A DNA stretch of 64,000 nt from Stercorarius parasiticus (taxonomy: Eukaryota > Chordata > Aves > Charadriiformes > Stercorariidae), in contig VWZL01000527.1 in NCBI GenBank assembly GCA_013396915.1, positions 243,391 through 307,390 of the forward strand. Reading direction: 5' to 3'. Shown piece by piece: positions 25,505 through 37,184 of the stretch (positions within the stretch are counted from its first letter, which is position 1; every line of letters starts with the position of its first letter). Position numbers and translations under genes: made by a program. The notes below the pieces were generated by a model. The model had not been told where the DNA came from and searched no databases. It was given only the letters and a program-made list of their open reading frames with translations.

Positions 25505-26668
25505 AGGGACTACCTTTAAGGCCTTTGACACCATCCCCCACAGCATTCTCCTGGAGAAGCTGGCGAATCATAGCATAGACAAGTGTACTTTTTGCTGGGT
25601 TTAAAACTGGCTGGATGGCCTTGCCCAGAGAGTTGTGATTAATGGGGTGAAATCCTCTTGAAGGCTGGTCACCAGCGGTGTCCCTCAGGGCTCAGTTTTG
25701 GGGACAGTTTTATTCAATATCTTTATCAATGATCTGGATGAGGGCATTGAGTGCACCCTCGGTAAGTTTGCAGATGACACCGAACTAGGTGGGGAGTATT
25801 GATCTGCTTGAAGGTAGGAAGGCTCTACAGAGGGACCTGGACAGGCTGGATGGATGGGCCAAGGCCAATTGCATGAGGTTTAATAAGGCCAAGTGCCGGG
25901 TCCTGCATTTCGGTCACAACAACCCCAAGCAACGCTACAGGCTTGGGGAAGAGTGGCTAGAAAGCCGCCTAGCAGAAAAGGACCTGGGGTGCTGGTGGAC
26001 AACCAGCTTAACATGAGCCAGCAGTGTGCCCAGGTGTCCAAGAAGGCCAACAGCATTCTGGCTTGTATCAGGAACAGCGTGGCCAGCAGGAGCAGGGAGG
26101 TGATGGTGCCTCTGTACTCGGCACTGTGAGGCCTCCCCTCGAGTGCTGTGTTCAGTGCTGGGCCCCCCTGTACAAGAGGGACATTGAAGTGCTGGAGCGG
26201 GTCCAGAGGAGAGCTACCAAGCTGGGGAGGGGTCTGGAGACCAAGGCGTATGAGGAGAGGCTGAGGGAACTGGGCATGTTTAGTTTGGAGAAGAGGAGGC
26301 TGAGGGGAGACCTCCTTGCCCTCTACAGCTACCTGAAAGGAGGTTGTAGAGAGGTGGGTGTTGGCCTCTTCTCCCAGGTGAATAAGGACAGGACCAGAGG
26401 AAATGGTCTGAAGTTGCGGTAGGGGAGGTTTAGGTTAGCTCTTAGGAAGAATGACTTTACGGAAAGAGTGGTCAGGCACCGGGACAGTCTGCCCAGGGAG
26501 GTGGTTGAGTCACCATCCCTAGAGGTATTGAAGAAACGTGTAGATTTGTCACTTCAGGGCACGCTCTAGTGACAGAGATTGTAGGGGGTTTTTTTGTGTG
26601 TGTATGGTTGGACTCGATGATCTCAAAGGTCCTTTCCAACCATGAAGATTCTATGATTCTATGATTCT
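25505..26668 (+). pseudogene. CR1 LINE with broken reverse transcriptase ORF2
   Basis: This is the longest CR1 in the window, about 1.16 kb, in sense orientation. It enters in the reverse transcriptase domain (KAFDTIPH at about 25530) and keeps the catalytic FADD motif at 25767-25778, preceded by [10 protein letters not shown]. It then carries the C-terminal part ([20 protein letters not shown], later [20 protein letters not shown]). It ends in ATTCTATG octamers at 26648-26667. In-frame stops (W-V-stop-N-W at about 25604) and at least two frame changes after the FADD motif show it cannot make a working enzyme. The N-terminal endonuclease and ORF1 are missing, as is usual for 5'-truncated CR1. 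It ends about 450 bp upstream of the mir-206 hairpin. Confidence 0.92.
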
Positions 26669-26726
26669 TGTGTATATGCAAGCAGCTCCTCTTCTCAGCA
26701 AGATCCTCAAGGCCCTGCCTCAATAC

Positions 26727-26744
26727 CAATAATAATAATAATAA
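26727..26744. repeat. (AAT)n microsatellite
   Basis: About six AAT units just after the CR1 tail, between the LINE and mir-206. Confidence 0.85.
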
Positions 26745-26942
26745 AGTGAAAGAAAAGAACACTATCTATCACCTCTCACTTATGTGACTTGGTTTTTTAT
26801 GGCAAACTCTAATTTTTCAGGATTTCAGGGCTATCGAAATAAGTCCAAGACATGCCCCAACGTGCACTTCCATGCAAGCACATGAGATTCCAGCCTTCAG
26901 CACTGTGCAATGTCAAACACAGGGGTGCTGGAAAATCTGAAC

Positions 26943-27086
26943 CACCTGAAAATATACCTCCAAAACATCACACACCAACCAAGGGCACCAATGAAATTAC
27001 ACGGGTTTGTGCTTTTCCAAGGAGGAAGCAGACCACCATGTCTGAGAAGCAACACTACCTCTTCAGGAGTGGAGGATGGACAGCTG
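26943..27086 (+). promoter_or_regulatory. Candidate E-boxes upstream of mir-206
   Basis: CACCTG at 26943-26948 and CAGCTG at 27081-27086 are the two E-box forms preferred by MyoD and myogenin. They lie about 180 and 40 bases before the hairpin. Control of mir-206 by myogenic bHLH factors is established in mammals. That these particular sites act is inferred, since six-base motifs are common. Confidence 0.35.
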
Positions 27087-27120
27087 TCCTGCTGCCCAGA
27101 GGTCACAATCCAGACTTCTC

Positions 27121-27205
27121 TTATGAGATGACATGCTTCTTTATATCCCCATATGGATTAGGCTGCTATGGAATGTAAGGAAGTGTGTGGTTTCAGGGAG
27201 ACATC
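27121..27205 (+). ncRNA. MIR206: mir-206 microRNA hairpin
   Basis: The mature 3p strand lies at 27169-27190. It starts TGGAATGTAAGG, ends AAGTGTGTGG, and matches vertebrate miR-206 over all 22 bases as I know it. The 5p arm at 27131-27152 (ACATGCTTCTTTATATCCCC then AT) pairs with it across a loop around ATATGGATTAGGCTGC. miR-206 (seed GGAATGT) is a skeletal-muscle microRNA of the miR-1 family that promotes myoblast differentiation. In mammals it lies with miR-133b between PKHD1 and IL17A, inside or beside the muscle lncRNA linc-MD1. Here the strand, order and neighbours agree. The hairpin ends are estimated from base pairing and may be off by several bases. Confidence 0.96.
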
Positions 27206-30200
27206 ACCAGTGTCCTCTACTTCCAGTTACTGCAAGGAGTCAAATGTTTTTCTGTAGCTGCATTTTATTTGAATTTGGCTTTGTGAAATGTAGTCGGGCA
27301 GCTTATATATTCATTCTACAATGCCCTTGGCACCCATGGAAAGCACATAGGTATCTGCAAATCTAAAAAGGTTACAAACTGCTGAATCCATGCAAATTTG
27401 ATAACAAGGATTTATTCTGCACATCTTTTTCTGGAAAAATTACCCCTCTGACTACAAGCTCCACCTAAAAAAATAATATTTACAGTGTCCTAAAAGTGCT
27501 TTTCAAGGGCATTCTGAAAATCACTGCATCCCAGATAGCCTCAATAATTATCATCCATTCTCAGCTGGTGGAAAATGGTTTGGAATTAGTGATGTGGTGA
27601 AAGAACTAAACAGCCCTGGGTAGGAATGACTTGCAAGGAGCAAGACTGGATATGATCTAGATCTCACATGGGTTACAAAACTCTCCTCTGTACTCCCAGT
27701 AATTCATTACAAGATCTTCTTTAATGGGATTAAAATGAATGCTACAGATATAAGAATTGCTGTAGTGGATTGATCAAGGTGAATCCAATTCACTGTTGCA
27801 GTACAGTAAGTGAACTGGCTGCAGAAAGTCACCTCACATTTAATGTGTCACTATGGAGCAAAGCAGACACACAGACTTTTCAAAAATTATAGCCTTTTTT
27901 TCCCTAAATCAGTATTATCATAACTCAGATAGTCTTGCTGTGTACACAAATGCCCCTTCCTCTTCTCAGCACTGCTTAATTCTTTCCTCTAATAACACTG
28001 TCTAGCAATGAGTTCACTATATTTTTTTGCAAACTTCAAGACAGTGGACCAGTCACTTTTTACTGACCTAGGACAGCCTGGAGATATCCTGGGTATCTCC
28101 AGGATATCCTGAATATCCTGCTCCACAGAGCTGAAGAGCTAAAACCATTTCTTATACATTGCCTTCTTCCACTATAGGCCAAATATTCAAAACTTTAGGT
28201 AGTTTTCTACCAGTCTTAATTTGTTTTAAGAAAGCATCTAGGAAATCTTTTGAAGCTCTGTAGCGATGGGGACTGTAGTTAGCATTATGGCCTAGGTTCT
28301 GAAATGTTTTCAGACCCTCATTTCCCATGGGAAATTGTAGGAATTTTGCCCCAAAACACCCTCAACACACTTCATCTAGTTAGATCTTAAGGACACATCT
28401 ATGCTGCAGTAATTACTGTTCACATCTTAATTTTAACCTGGCTATGAGAGCCACTGCTAGCAGGTAGGCCTCATAATTCAGCAAATTCCTACCCATGTGT
28501 TTGTCCAGCCTCCTGGATGGTTGTGTAGTTCATGCTGGCCACGCTCTGCTGGAGGCAATGCTGGAGCCAGCTAGCTTTTATCACAGTAGCTTGTATTCCT
28601 TGGCCTCATACTCCAAAGAGGCTTTGGCATCCAGGAGTCCAAGTTTCACCGTCTACGCTACTATTAGTTCACTAGTTTACCCTCAAACCAATGGGCAAAA
28701 AATGACGATTCAGGTCTTTCACCTTCTTAAACACACGGTCATCTTCAAACTCCCTACTGGGAATGGTCCTTGACCTGCCCTAATTCCCAAGCTGAGCTTG
28801 AGAATTGTTAGGGTCAGTGCTAGTTGACATAGGTCAAAACTGTGCAGCAACTGTGCTAAACACAGCAGAAACCACTGAGTTCCTGTGCTTGCACCTCAGC
28901 ACTATTTAATATACCAATTTAGACCTTGAAACCAGTGACATTTACGTTCCTCAGTCACTAAGATGCTTTGCCAAATTTCGGTCTGAATCAAAACCAAGGC
29001 TTCAGCATCTGACCCAAGCCCTGTGGTCTCCTAGATGTAATTCAAGAAGGTGCTTGTCAAACATTGTTTCATCCTGTCCTTCTTCTACAGATCTAACTCT
29101 TTGGTTATGAAGACTAATTCAAAATAGGAGTAGAGGAAAATGATCCTTTTCTATTTAATCGTAACAACTGCACAAGGTAAAAGGGCACCCAATGGAAAGA
29201 GCTGGCGGGGGTGTGAATCCTGACCCCTGTCTTGTCCCTGGCTTTGCTGATCAACGCATTGCCGTGTCTCAAACACAACACCTCCTTTCTGCACCCGGTG
29301 GCCCCTTCATCTCTAAAATGCTGAAGATGTTGTAGTCTGTGGAGATCTGGACTTTATTTTGCTGCTTAAAAAGATGCTCCTAGTAACTTTGGAGATACCC
29401 TAAGAACAGTCTACTGGCTTTTAGCTGTTCTGCAGGTGTGTCCTATGCTATACCTGCATGTCTCAAACACACTATGGCTCCTCAGATGATGCCAGATGCT
29501 TATGTGTTGGCAAATGAAGCCAACCTTTCTGGCTGGTCAGATGAATCTGTCCCTACTCTTGACTGACTGTATAAATTTGGGTTTTAAATCTGGAGTGGAA
29601 TACCATCCCTCATTTACCCTCTGCAGCTGTCTCCAGCCTGTGTACGCCTGTTCCCTGGAGCCTGCCATCAACATTAACTCTTGCTGCACAGCATGAAACA
29701 GGATTAAGTTACAGGCACACACTCGCAAGGACACATGAGAAGAAATAATGCAGACTAGTCATGCAGACACAGGGCTAAGGTTTAGGAAAACTTACAGCCT
29801 GGCTGGGGGTCAAGGCCACTGTTTTAACTCTGTTCCTACCTCCATCCTCTGGTTGGGCCATTCAGACCCTGACTGAAGGTAAAATTATTAAATATCTTAA
29901 GGACAGGTCTAAATTTTCCCCACTTCCATCAAGGCTGCAACAGCCTAGTGCTGACGGGAGAGTGAATGAAGTGAATGTTGTAGCTGAATGCTTGCCTGAG
30001 CTGTTCTTTTGGCAGCAAGGTGGATGTTTCCATAGGGAATATGGAGTTTAGGTTGCTGATGCTTTCCTTGCTAATGAATAGCCTGACAAAGCAAAGAAAA
30101 AACAAGAAGGAAGCAGAGGAGCCCTCTGGTTAATATTCCATGGTTAATAACCTGAGGTTACTCAGGTTAATATTCCTTCCAAGGATGAGCACTGAGAGGG

Positions 30201-30383
30201 CAAAGGGAGGGAAAAATAAAGAGAGAAAAAAACCCTCTTAATTAAAACATATTTCAGAGAAAAATGCATCGGATCCCTGAAAAACGACATGGACGTGGAA
30301 AGGGGCCTATGCACAGGGTTGGAAAAATGATGCTTTTGTCCTGTTGGGAAGCTGCCCTGTGCCCTGCTGCTCATGGTCTCTGG
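27206..30383. other. Spacer between mir-206 and mir-133b
   Basis: About 3 kb without a recognised coding gene. In mammals exons of the host lncRNA linc-MD1 fall in this area; I cannot identify them here because such RNAs are poorly conserved. It holds a short perfect inverted repeat (28083-28108) and a cluster of GGTTAATA motifs (30128-30176). Confidence 0.5.
28083..28108. repeat. Perfect 10-bp inverted repeat
   Basis: GATATCCTGG (28083-28092), a six-base spacer GTATCT, then CCAGGATATC (28099-28108). A third, partial GAATATCCTG follows at 28111. It could form a small hairpin in DNA or RNA; no known function is recognised. Confidence 0.7.
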
Positions 30384-30473
30384 CAGCTGTCTCCTCGCTG
30401 AGGCTCGCAGGTACAGCTGGAGGGCTCAGGGCCACTCTCTGAAAAGTGATGCCTGACTGACAACTGGCAGGTG
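30384..30473 (+). promoter_or_regulatory. Candidate E-box cluster upstream of mir-133b
   Basis: Four E-boxes lie in 90 bp: CAGCTG at 30384-30389 and 30414-30419, CAACTG at 30461-30466, and CAGGTG at 30468-30473. They are about 0.6-0.7 kb before the mir-133b hairpin. Dense CAGCTG/CAGGTG pairs are typical of MyoD-bound muscle enhancers. Activity here is inferred. Confidence 0.45.
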
Positions 30474-31044
30474 ACTTCCCTTCAATTGACAAAGGAGGCA
30501 TCTTTCCTCCCTTCCTCCCTCCCGCTTCTCCTTTGCTTTATTATTTAAAAATTAAATAAAAAAAAAAAAAAGGAAAGAGGTAAAATAGGGAGAGAGAAAG
30601 CAGCAGGAAGGAAACAACTGTATGATGAGAAATCTTCAGACACATGCTGCTGTGGCTCAGGATGGGCAAATATGAATCCTCCAAGCTTCAGAAGACATTC
30701 CGCATTACCCATGTCTAGGCTCATCAGCTGGAGCGAGATTCCAAAACAAGCCCAGACTCTATGAAACATCTAGACAGGGACCCAGAATTTGTCTCCTGAG
30801 GCTTATCCCCTTCCTCAGATACTGTTGGCTTATGGATTTGTGAGAAATTCACCCTAGTCCAGACAACCACCCAGGAATCATATGGCCCATGTGCACGGAT
30901 CAGTTCTCAGACAAAATGGATGTACCAGAAGTCATCTAAGATGGAAAGTGGTGAGGTCTCCTAAGCTGGTGTCCTAAGTGCTGCACCATCTTTCTCTCCC
31001 TCTAAGCAGTGGTCTGTACCAGTGCTTCTGTCTGACTTATCGAA

Positions 31045-31095
31045 TTCCCCTGGCAGGTGAGGCATAGAGAAGCCAAGAGAGTTACATGGTCAAGA
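31045..31095 (-). repeat. MIR-like SINE fragment abutting mir-133b
   Basis: GGTGAGGCATAGAGAAGCC followed by AGAGAGTTACATGGTCAAGAG resembles the antisense MIR block (CTGAGGCACAGAGAAGTTAAG ... CTTGCCC). It stops where the microRNA hairpin begins. The match is imperfect. Confidence 0.45.
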
Positions 31096-31185
31096 GCTAT
31101 GCTCTGCTCTGGCTGGTGAAACGGAACCAAGCCCGTCTTCTTTGGAGGTTTGGTCCCCTTCAACCAGCTATAGCAGTGTTGAAAA
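31096..31185 (+). ncRNA. MIR133B: mir-133b microRNA hairpin
   Basis: The mature 3p strand is at 31149-31170. It begins TTTGGTCCCCTTC and ends CAACCAGCTA. The final A separates miR-133b from miR-133a, which ends in G or GT. The 5p arm at 31112-31133 (GCTGGTGAAACGGAACCAAG then CC) pairs with it across a loop around CGTCTTCTTTGGAGG, and CTGCT/AGCAG extend the stem outward. Compared with the mammalian 5p strand as I recall it, there are two changes, at positions 7 and 21. miR-133b is a muscle microRNA expressed with miR-206. The two mature 3p strands start 3980 bp apart on the same strand, as in other vertebrates. IL17A follows 15 kb downstream. Confidence 0.96.
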
Positions 31186-34100
31186 CATCAAGCCGGGAAG
31201 ATGTGCCTCCCTCCGCCTCAGCTTGACCCCACCAGCCCTTCCTCCTGGATGGATCTGCTACCCCTCTGAACATCTCCAGAGGAACATCTGAGGACGAGCC
31301 ACCCAAAAAGGTTTGGGATAGGTTTTTGGTTTTAATAAGCATCATTTCAAGGGTGCTTGCCCCTGCAAGGGCACATATACGTGCCTACTCCTCCAGCATT
31401 ACCACAAGATGAAAATATCACATATACAGCTTGCTGGCTCTGCAACATTCAGCAGGTTTCTAAGTCAATGTGTATCTGCAGGACCCTAACATACAACCTT
31501 CTTTATTTCCTTTCCCTACCAAACATGCATCCACACCCCTGCTTTTGCTGAGCACTGCCAGTCCAAGTAATTTGTATTTAAAATTGGAAAGGAAAAAAAA
31601 TCATAAAGAAGAAGGGTAACATATCCTTGAAAATGCACTGTGTCCATGTGTCTTTTCTTATTTATTTAATGCAAAAATGGGCTATAAGTAACTGTAATCT
31701 ACAGGGTAAGGCTTTGTGACCAACAGGAAACAACATATCTGTTATCCCATAGCCACTTAGCCCACAACACACACATCACCTGACACAGCTTCGTGCAAGG
31801 TATCTTCTGAATCTCTCCATACACACCACACTGCAGTAAATGAAGAAACCCAGCCAAATAACTTGAAAATGGCTTTGCTGACGGGGCCTGACCTGTTCTC
31901 TGAGCCAGGCAATGAATTTAGATGTCTAGCTTTAGACATCCAACTCAGCAAGTTATTCCCTGCCCTCACCCCACCAAAAAAAGTGCAAAGCTATCAATAA
32001 GTAACTGAACAAATGCATATCAACACAAGTTCATTATGTTCATCATCCATGATGCCCTTATTTTTTTGCTGGATGGATGGAGAGGAGAATGCAAACTGTA
32101 CAGAAGAAGGACTGGCATCAGCGTGTCCCAAGCACCTTGGGTCTCTGCTACAGGACAGCGTTGCTCCATGGAGTGCCACGTGCTCCCAGTCCCTGCATTT
32201 TCCCCATGGGGATACATGGGATCACAACTTAATTTCTGCCAGGTCTCCATGGGTAATGTGCTTTGGAAGAGCCAGACACACTGGGGCAACAGTGCATGGG
32301 GGGACAGTCCGGCCAGGATCATGTGTGTGTGATAGACAGAGCAAAGGTCACCAGCTTTTTAAGTCCCCATCACATGTTGTGGGGGTCTTCTGAGAGGCAA
32401 GAAAGAGTATGCACATTCATAGAATCATAGAATGGTTTAGGTTGGAAGGGACCTTAAAGATAATCGTATGGGTTCGCTGGCACTACTGAATCTAAAAGAT
32501 TTAGTAAATTCAGGTGAAAAGACAAATTTTTCCAATATACCCAGGTCTCCCTCTCATGCCACATACACAATTCATCATGAACAAGGACTGTGTCATCACT
32601 GACAGCTCGTGGATCTTAATCACCCCACGGGCAGAGACACCACATTTCACAGTCCTAAATCCCTGGAGTTCTCTTACCACTTCAGGCAAACTTCTCCCTG
32701 TTTGAAACAGTTCCTGGAGATGAGTCAAAAGGGGATTTTTTTAACATCTCATATCTCACTGCACCTCCACTCTACACAACCTGGGTTTGCTCAGCCTCGG
32801 CGTTGCCCTGCAGTAACACCATGTCCATTTACGGAGGGTTTTCTTGCAGGGAGCAGCATTGGGTTATGCAGTAGAGGGCCAGAGCACTCCAACACAGTGG
32901 GCAAAGCAAGCATTAGGCTGTGCAATCCTCAGCTTTTCAGGCTGTATTTTCCATGCCAGGAAATACTGTCTGGAAATGCGGTCCCATCCAAAATAAAACC
33001 CAGCACTAACAGAATATCCAGCAGTTCCAGCACAGTATGTAGAAGATGTATTTCTGCTAAAGAAGTGGTGCTAGGGTCCACTCCTTGCCCCTGAGACCTG
33101 CTGGACCCACCTGATCATGTCCACACTCAGCCACCACCACATCACTGCATTCAAACTACTTCCCAGGACAAAGCCAGGTACCAATCCATCTCCCAGATAG
33201 TTGATGGAGAAGAGGTGACGGGTCTCTCCCAGCCTCTTGCCAAGCCAGCCACGTGGCAGCAGTGGTGGGCAGGCAGCGCTGACGGTCAACTCTTCTCAGT
33301 TCTGACACCTCCAGCAGGCATCAGTCACAGACCAAGCTCTTCATGGGATACCCAGGGCATCCCTTAGGCACCAACGAGGAGTGAGCCCTACAGCACTGTC
33401 ATCGACTGCAAAGCAGGGACATGGCAGGCTCATGGGAGCTCACATTCAACCAGCACCCATTGTACCCTAAAACCTTCTTGCCATGCAAGGAGCTGGCTTT
33501 GGGATTATCCAGGAGCATGTCCTTATCTGTAAACCCTTCTCTCATGTTCAGCTCTCCAGGACCAGGACCAGTCTGTGGAGAAAGCAGACCCACCTTTGGG
33601 GCAGAGCTGTGTAGGATGGGGAAGGGTTCACAACAGACTGGGGCCAAGCGCTCAGCAGCAACTCAAGCTTCAACAGGGAAAACAGCAACAGGGGTCAAAA
33701 TCCTCAATGAAAGAAATAAGGGCAGGATGCTCCAGGGCACCCCATGGCCACCCTGTTCCTTCATGACCAGCGCCTGTTGGGCCAGCAAGAGCTCTACAAA
33801 CATCTGACAGGGGTAATTAAGATAATAAGTAGGAGCTTGGTCAACCCATCTTGGTCCAGAGGCACTCTGTGGCAGAGGCAGCACCTCTGAGGGCAGCCAT
33901 GGGCACTCCACCCTGGGGCAGGGACCCCTGAAGGACTCACCAAAGGCATCGGGAAGATTGAGCACCATGTGTGGTGACAAGGGGACTGGAAATGAGGAAG
34001 GGGGAGGAGAGGTGTTGGGCTGAAGCTGAACCTGGGGAAGGGGAGGAAGGTTTTTCCCCAAGTGTCTACTTAATAATTTTCCTTCTTTATTTCTCAATAC

Positions 34101-34295
34101 CCAAGTCAGTAATTAAAAGTCTGTTAGGGAGGGGTTATTTGTTGCTATTAAATTAAATTAACTGAATTTCCCTTAGCTGAGACTTTTGTGTGCCATAGCA
34201 TGGGTTTGAACACTTTCCCCTGCAATGGCATTGCCAGCCCAGTGCTACTTCAGGGTGTGGCATGGTGTGTCCCTGCACATCCCTCCATTGCATCT
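31186..34295. other. Intergenic stretch with one tiny CR1 end
   Basis: No gene was recognised. Overlapping frames at 32013-32393 and 32609-33094 are on both strands and lack a family match. A 48-bp CR1 end is listed separately. Confidence 0.5.
32417..32464 (-). repeat. Extremely short CR1 LINE 3' end
   Basis: Only the octamer tail and the first 25 bases of the element (TTCATAGAATCATAGAATGG, then TTGGAAGGGACCTTAAAGAT) are present. This is a very early 5' truncation. Confidence 0.9.
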
Positions 34296-34804
34296 CTCCC
34301 ACCAGACCATGTTGCTCAAAGCCCCGTCCAACCTGCCCTTGAACACCTCCAGGCATGGGGCAGCCACAGCTTCTCTGGGCAACCTGGGCCAGCATCTCAT
34401 CACCCTCAGAGTGAAAAATTTCTTCTTAATACCTAATCTAAACCATCCCTCTTTCAGTCTGAAGACATTACCCCTCATCCTATGACTGCATGCCCTTGTA
34501 AAAAGCCCCTCCCCAGCTTTCCCGGAGCCCCTTTAGGGACTGGAAGGGGGTCGAAGGTCTCCCCGGAGCCTTCTCTTCTCCAGGCTGAACCCCCCCAACT
34601 CTCTCAGCCTGTCCTCACAGCAGAGGGGCTCCAGCCCTCGGATCATCTTTGTGGCCTCCTCTGGACCCTCTCCAACAGATCCACGTCTTTCTTCTGCTGA
34701 GGACTCCAGAGTTGCATGCAGTACTCCAGGTGGGGTCTCACCAGAGCAGAGTAGAGGGGCAGAATCACCTCCCTCAACCTACTTTTGATTCTTTTGATGT
34801 AGGT
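34296..34804 (-). repeat. CR1 LINE 3' fragment
   Basis: Antisense CR1 lacking a clear octamer tail; the first 40-50 bases are decayed (about 34250-34296). It runs through the ORF2 C-terminus to the block that gives [20 protein letters not shown] on the minus strand, near 34710-34780. Group with 'GCATGGGGCAGCCACAGC', as at 50490 and 52097. Confidence 0.9.
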
Positions 34805-35910
34805 ATGTCTCCTTGTTCCACAATGTGAGGAAAATAAAATGTGCAAAACAAGACAGAAAAGAATATTTAGCTCCTTGATGCAATGTTCCCCCTCAGTAAA
34901 CATCCTTTGTGTTGAAATAGCTGGGCAAAGGATATCCTTCCCAGACTTGCGTTGCTCCTACATTTCAGCAGTTAATATACCCAGAGCTTCAACTGAGAGA
35001 TTTCCTACCACTGCCATAAATCAAAACTAACAAAAAATACCAAAGACTATTAAAAGGAAAGGTCTTTTTGAATGCTCAGAGCTCATAGCTTTGTTTTATG
35101 ATGATTTGGAACAAAATATCTTGCTTCACGAAGGATCAAAAATACGGTTTCTTTCCATGTTAAATTATCGTATAAAAAGAAAGAAAAATGTTTTGTGTTG
35201 TTTTGCTTTCCAGTGAATTTGTGAGTAATTTTGGTCCCCCTGGGAATCTTTTGGATAGCAAGAAATAACATTGGACATTGAACTGAATGTGGTTGGGCTT
35301 TCTCTGACATGGTGTAAGCACAGCAGGACAATATCTCACTCCTTTCTCTGCTGAGCTCTCTAAGACCAGAGCATCCTTCACACTCAGTCCTGGCATGGCA
35401 GGAATGAAGGGGCCTGTAGACAGCAGCATTTTCACACATATGTCATACATGTGATTTGACTGTCACCACGTCTTATTTCTCTTCATCACCGCTAATATGA
35501 TTTTTTCCACTTACTTAAGTGAAAAGACATACTCTTCCATTGCATTTTATTAGCCAAGCAATTATGAGATAACAAGGAGCAACAATGAGTGAATTCAGAA
35601 AATAAATTATTCTTAGAAATTACCAAGTTCCTATGTCTTCAGAAAGTACAAAAGTGACACAATTTTCATTCCCTGCAGCCACTTTAAAGTCCAAACCACT
35701 TTAGAAACAGCCTTCAGCAATTCTGCATTAAGCAGAACAGCAGAAGCTGTTCACAAAAAATGACAAAGGTAGTGTAAATCCACCCTGAGAATATTCTGCA
35801 AAATATTTATGGATGTAAAATAAAATGCAATTTTATTGGTCATTATTTGTCACAACTGTCAATTTTCAGGAGCTGTTGCGTTCATCCCAAAACACCATTT
35901 TTCAGAGGAA

Positions 35911-35926
35911 ATATATATATATATAT
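35911..35926. repeat. (AT)8 microsatellite
   Basis: Eight AT units in a row inside AT-rich intergenic DNA. Confidence 0.85.
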
Positions 35927-37184
35927 GCCTATATCTTTTGTCTCTATATGTGTGCCTAAAATTCGAAACAGAAGCCTTCTGTAAGCCTGATGTAATCCCC
36001 TTCATTTTCTCAGTCTTTCAAAATCGGGCACTTATCACACAAAACGTTTTGAGCATCGTTGTCAAGGAGAACTGACATTGGTGCTTGCTTTCCAAGGGGA
36101 AGAGCACCACCATTCTCCTCTTTCTCCTCATCATTCTCTCATGAGGAGAAGGACCTAGACCCACTTCTTGACCAACTACCATATATCTGCTCCTTCCTCA
36201 GCCACGTCCAGGTTCTGCCAGGGCATGAGACCATTTCATCTAGTTTAAAATGTCCTTTTCTCTGCCCTGGAGGAACAAAGGTCACCTGCCCACGTTCAAA
36301 AAGCCTCCTTCATTAAGAAGAAAGAAAGAAAATAAGACAGACAAGCAATCACCCCACCATCTGATTAACATTTTACTTTGCCCAATGCAACTTTATATGG
36401 TAAAACCCTGCTTGAATCCTTTACAAAAAAACTTCAGACCGGGATGATGAGACATTTGGGTACTTTGCCTGCTTGTCTCCTTCCGCTTGTCTCGTATAAG
36501 CTTCTTATCAGTCATCAGCTCTTGCACACCACAGAAGTCTTGTGATATCTGGCATCTCCTGTGCAGCTGCTCTAAGAGCTAAATCCCAGAGAGCCATGAG
36601 AAACCTCCTGAGCATCAGGGGAGGTGAAGGCAGTGGGGATGTGTCTCTGCAGGGGTGTGCAGAAAGAAGCTTTGCGAGGTGGTACAAAGCAGCAAGAGGA
36701 TCTCACTCCTCAGACCGAAGTGTAGGCACATTTCATTTTAATATTTCAGCCTTCACAATAGCAAAAATAAAAGGAGAAATGGAAAAAAAAAAAAAGAGAG
36801 CAAAATCAGCTACTATTTTGGAAGGGCTTTTAGCAAATCCTTAGCTGATGATTTCAGGGAAACCATGGTTTCCTTACAGTGGATGTATCTCCGGTATATT
36901 GATACAACCTTCTCTCTGCTCTGCACAGTGTGGCTTATACAGTCAATGTGAAGAGCAATCAGAAAATCCACCTTTAATCATCCATAACTCTTATTTTCTC
37001 TCCTCCAAGAGCTCATTACTCCTACTCCATTGGCTTGGTCCCTCTAATGCGGGGGCTTCCTCTGTTTCTCAGTGTGTGTATCTTATTTCAAGGCTTGGTG
37101 TGTCCAGAAAGACTTAATTTCAAGCACTGGTACTTTTAAAAGCATACAGATCTTCTGAAGTGAAGGTTGGGTGTAAAGATGACT

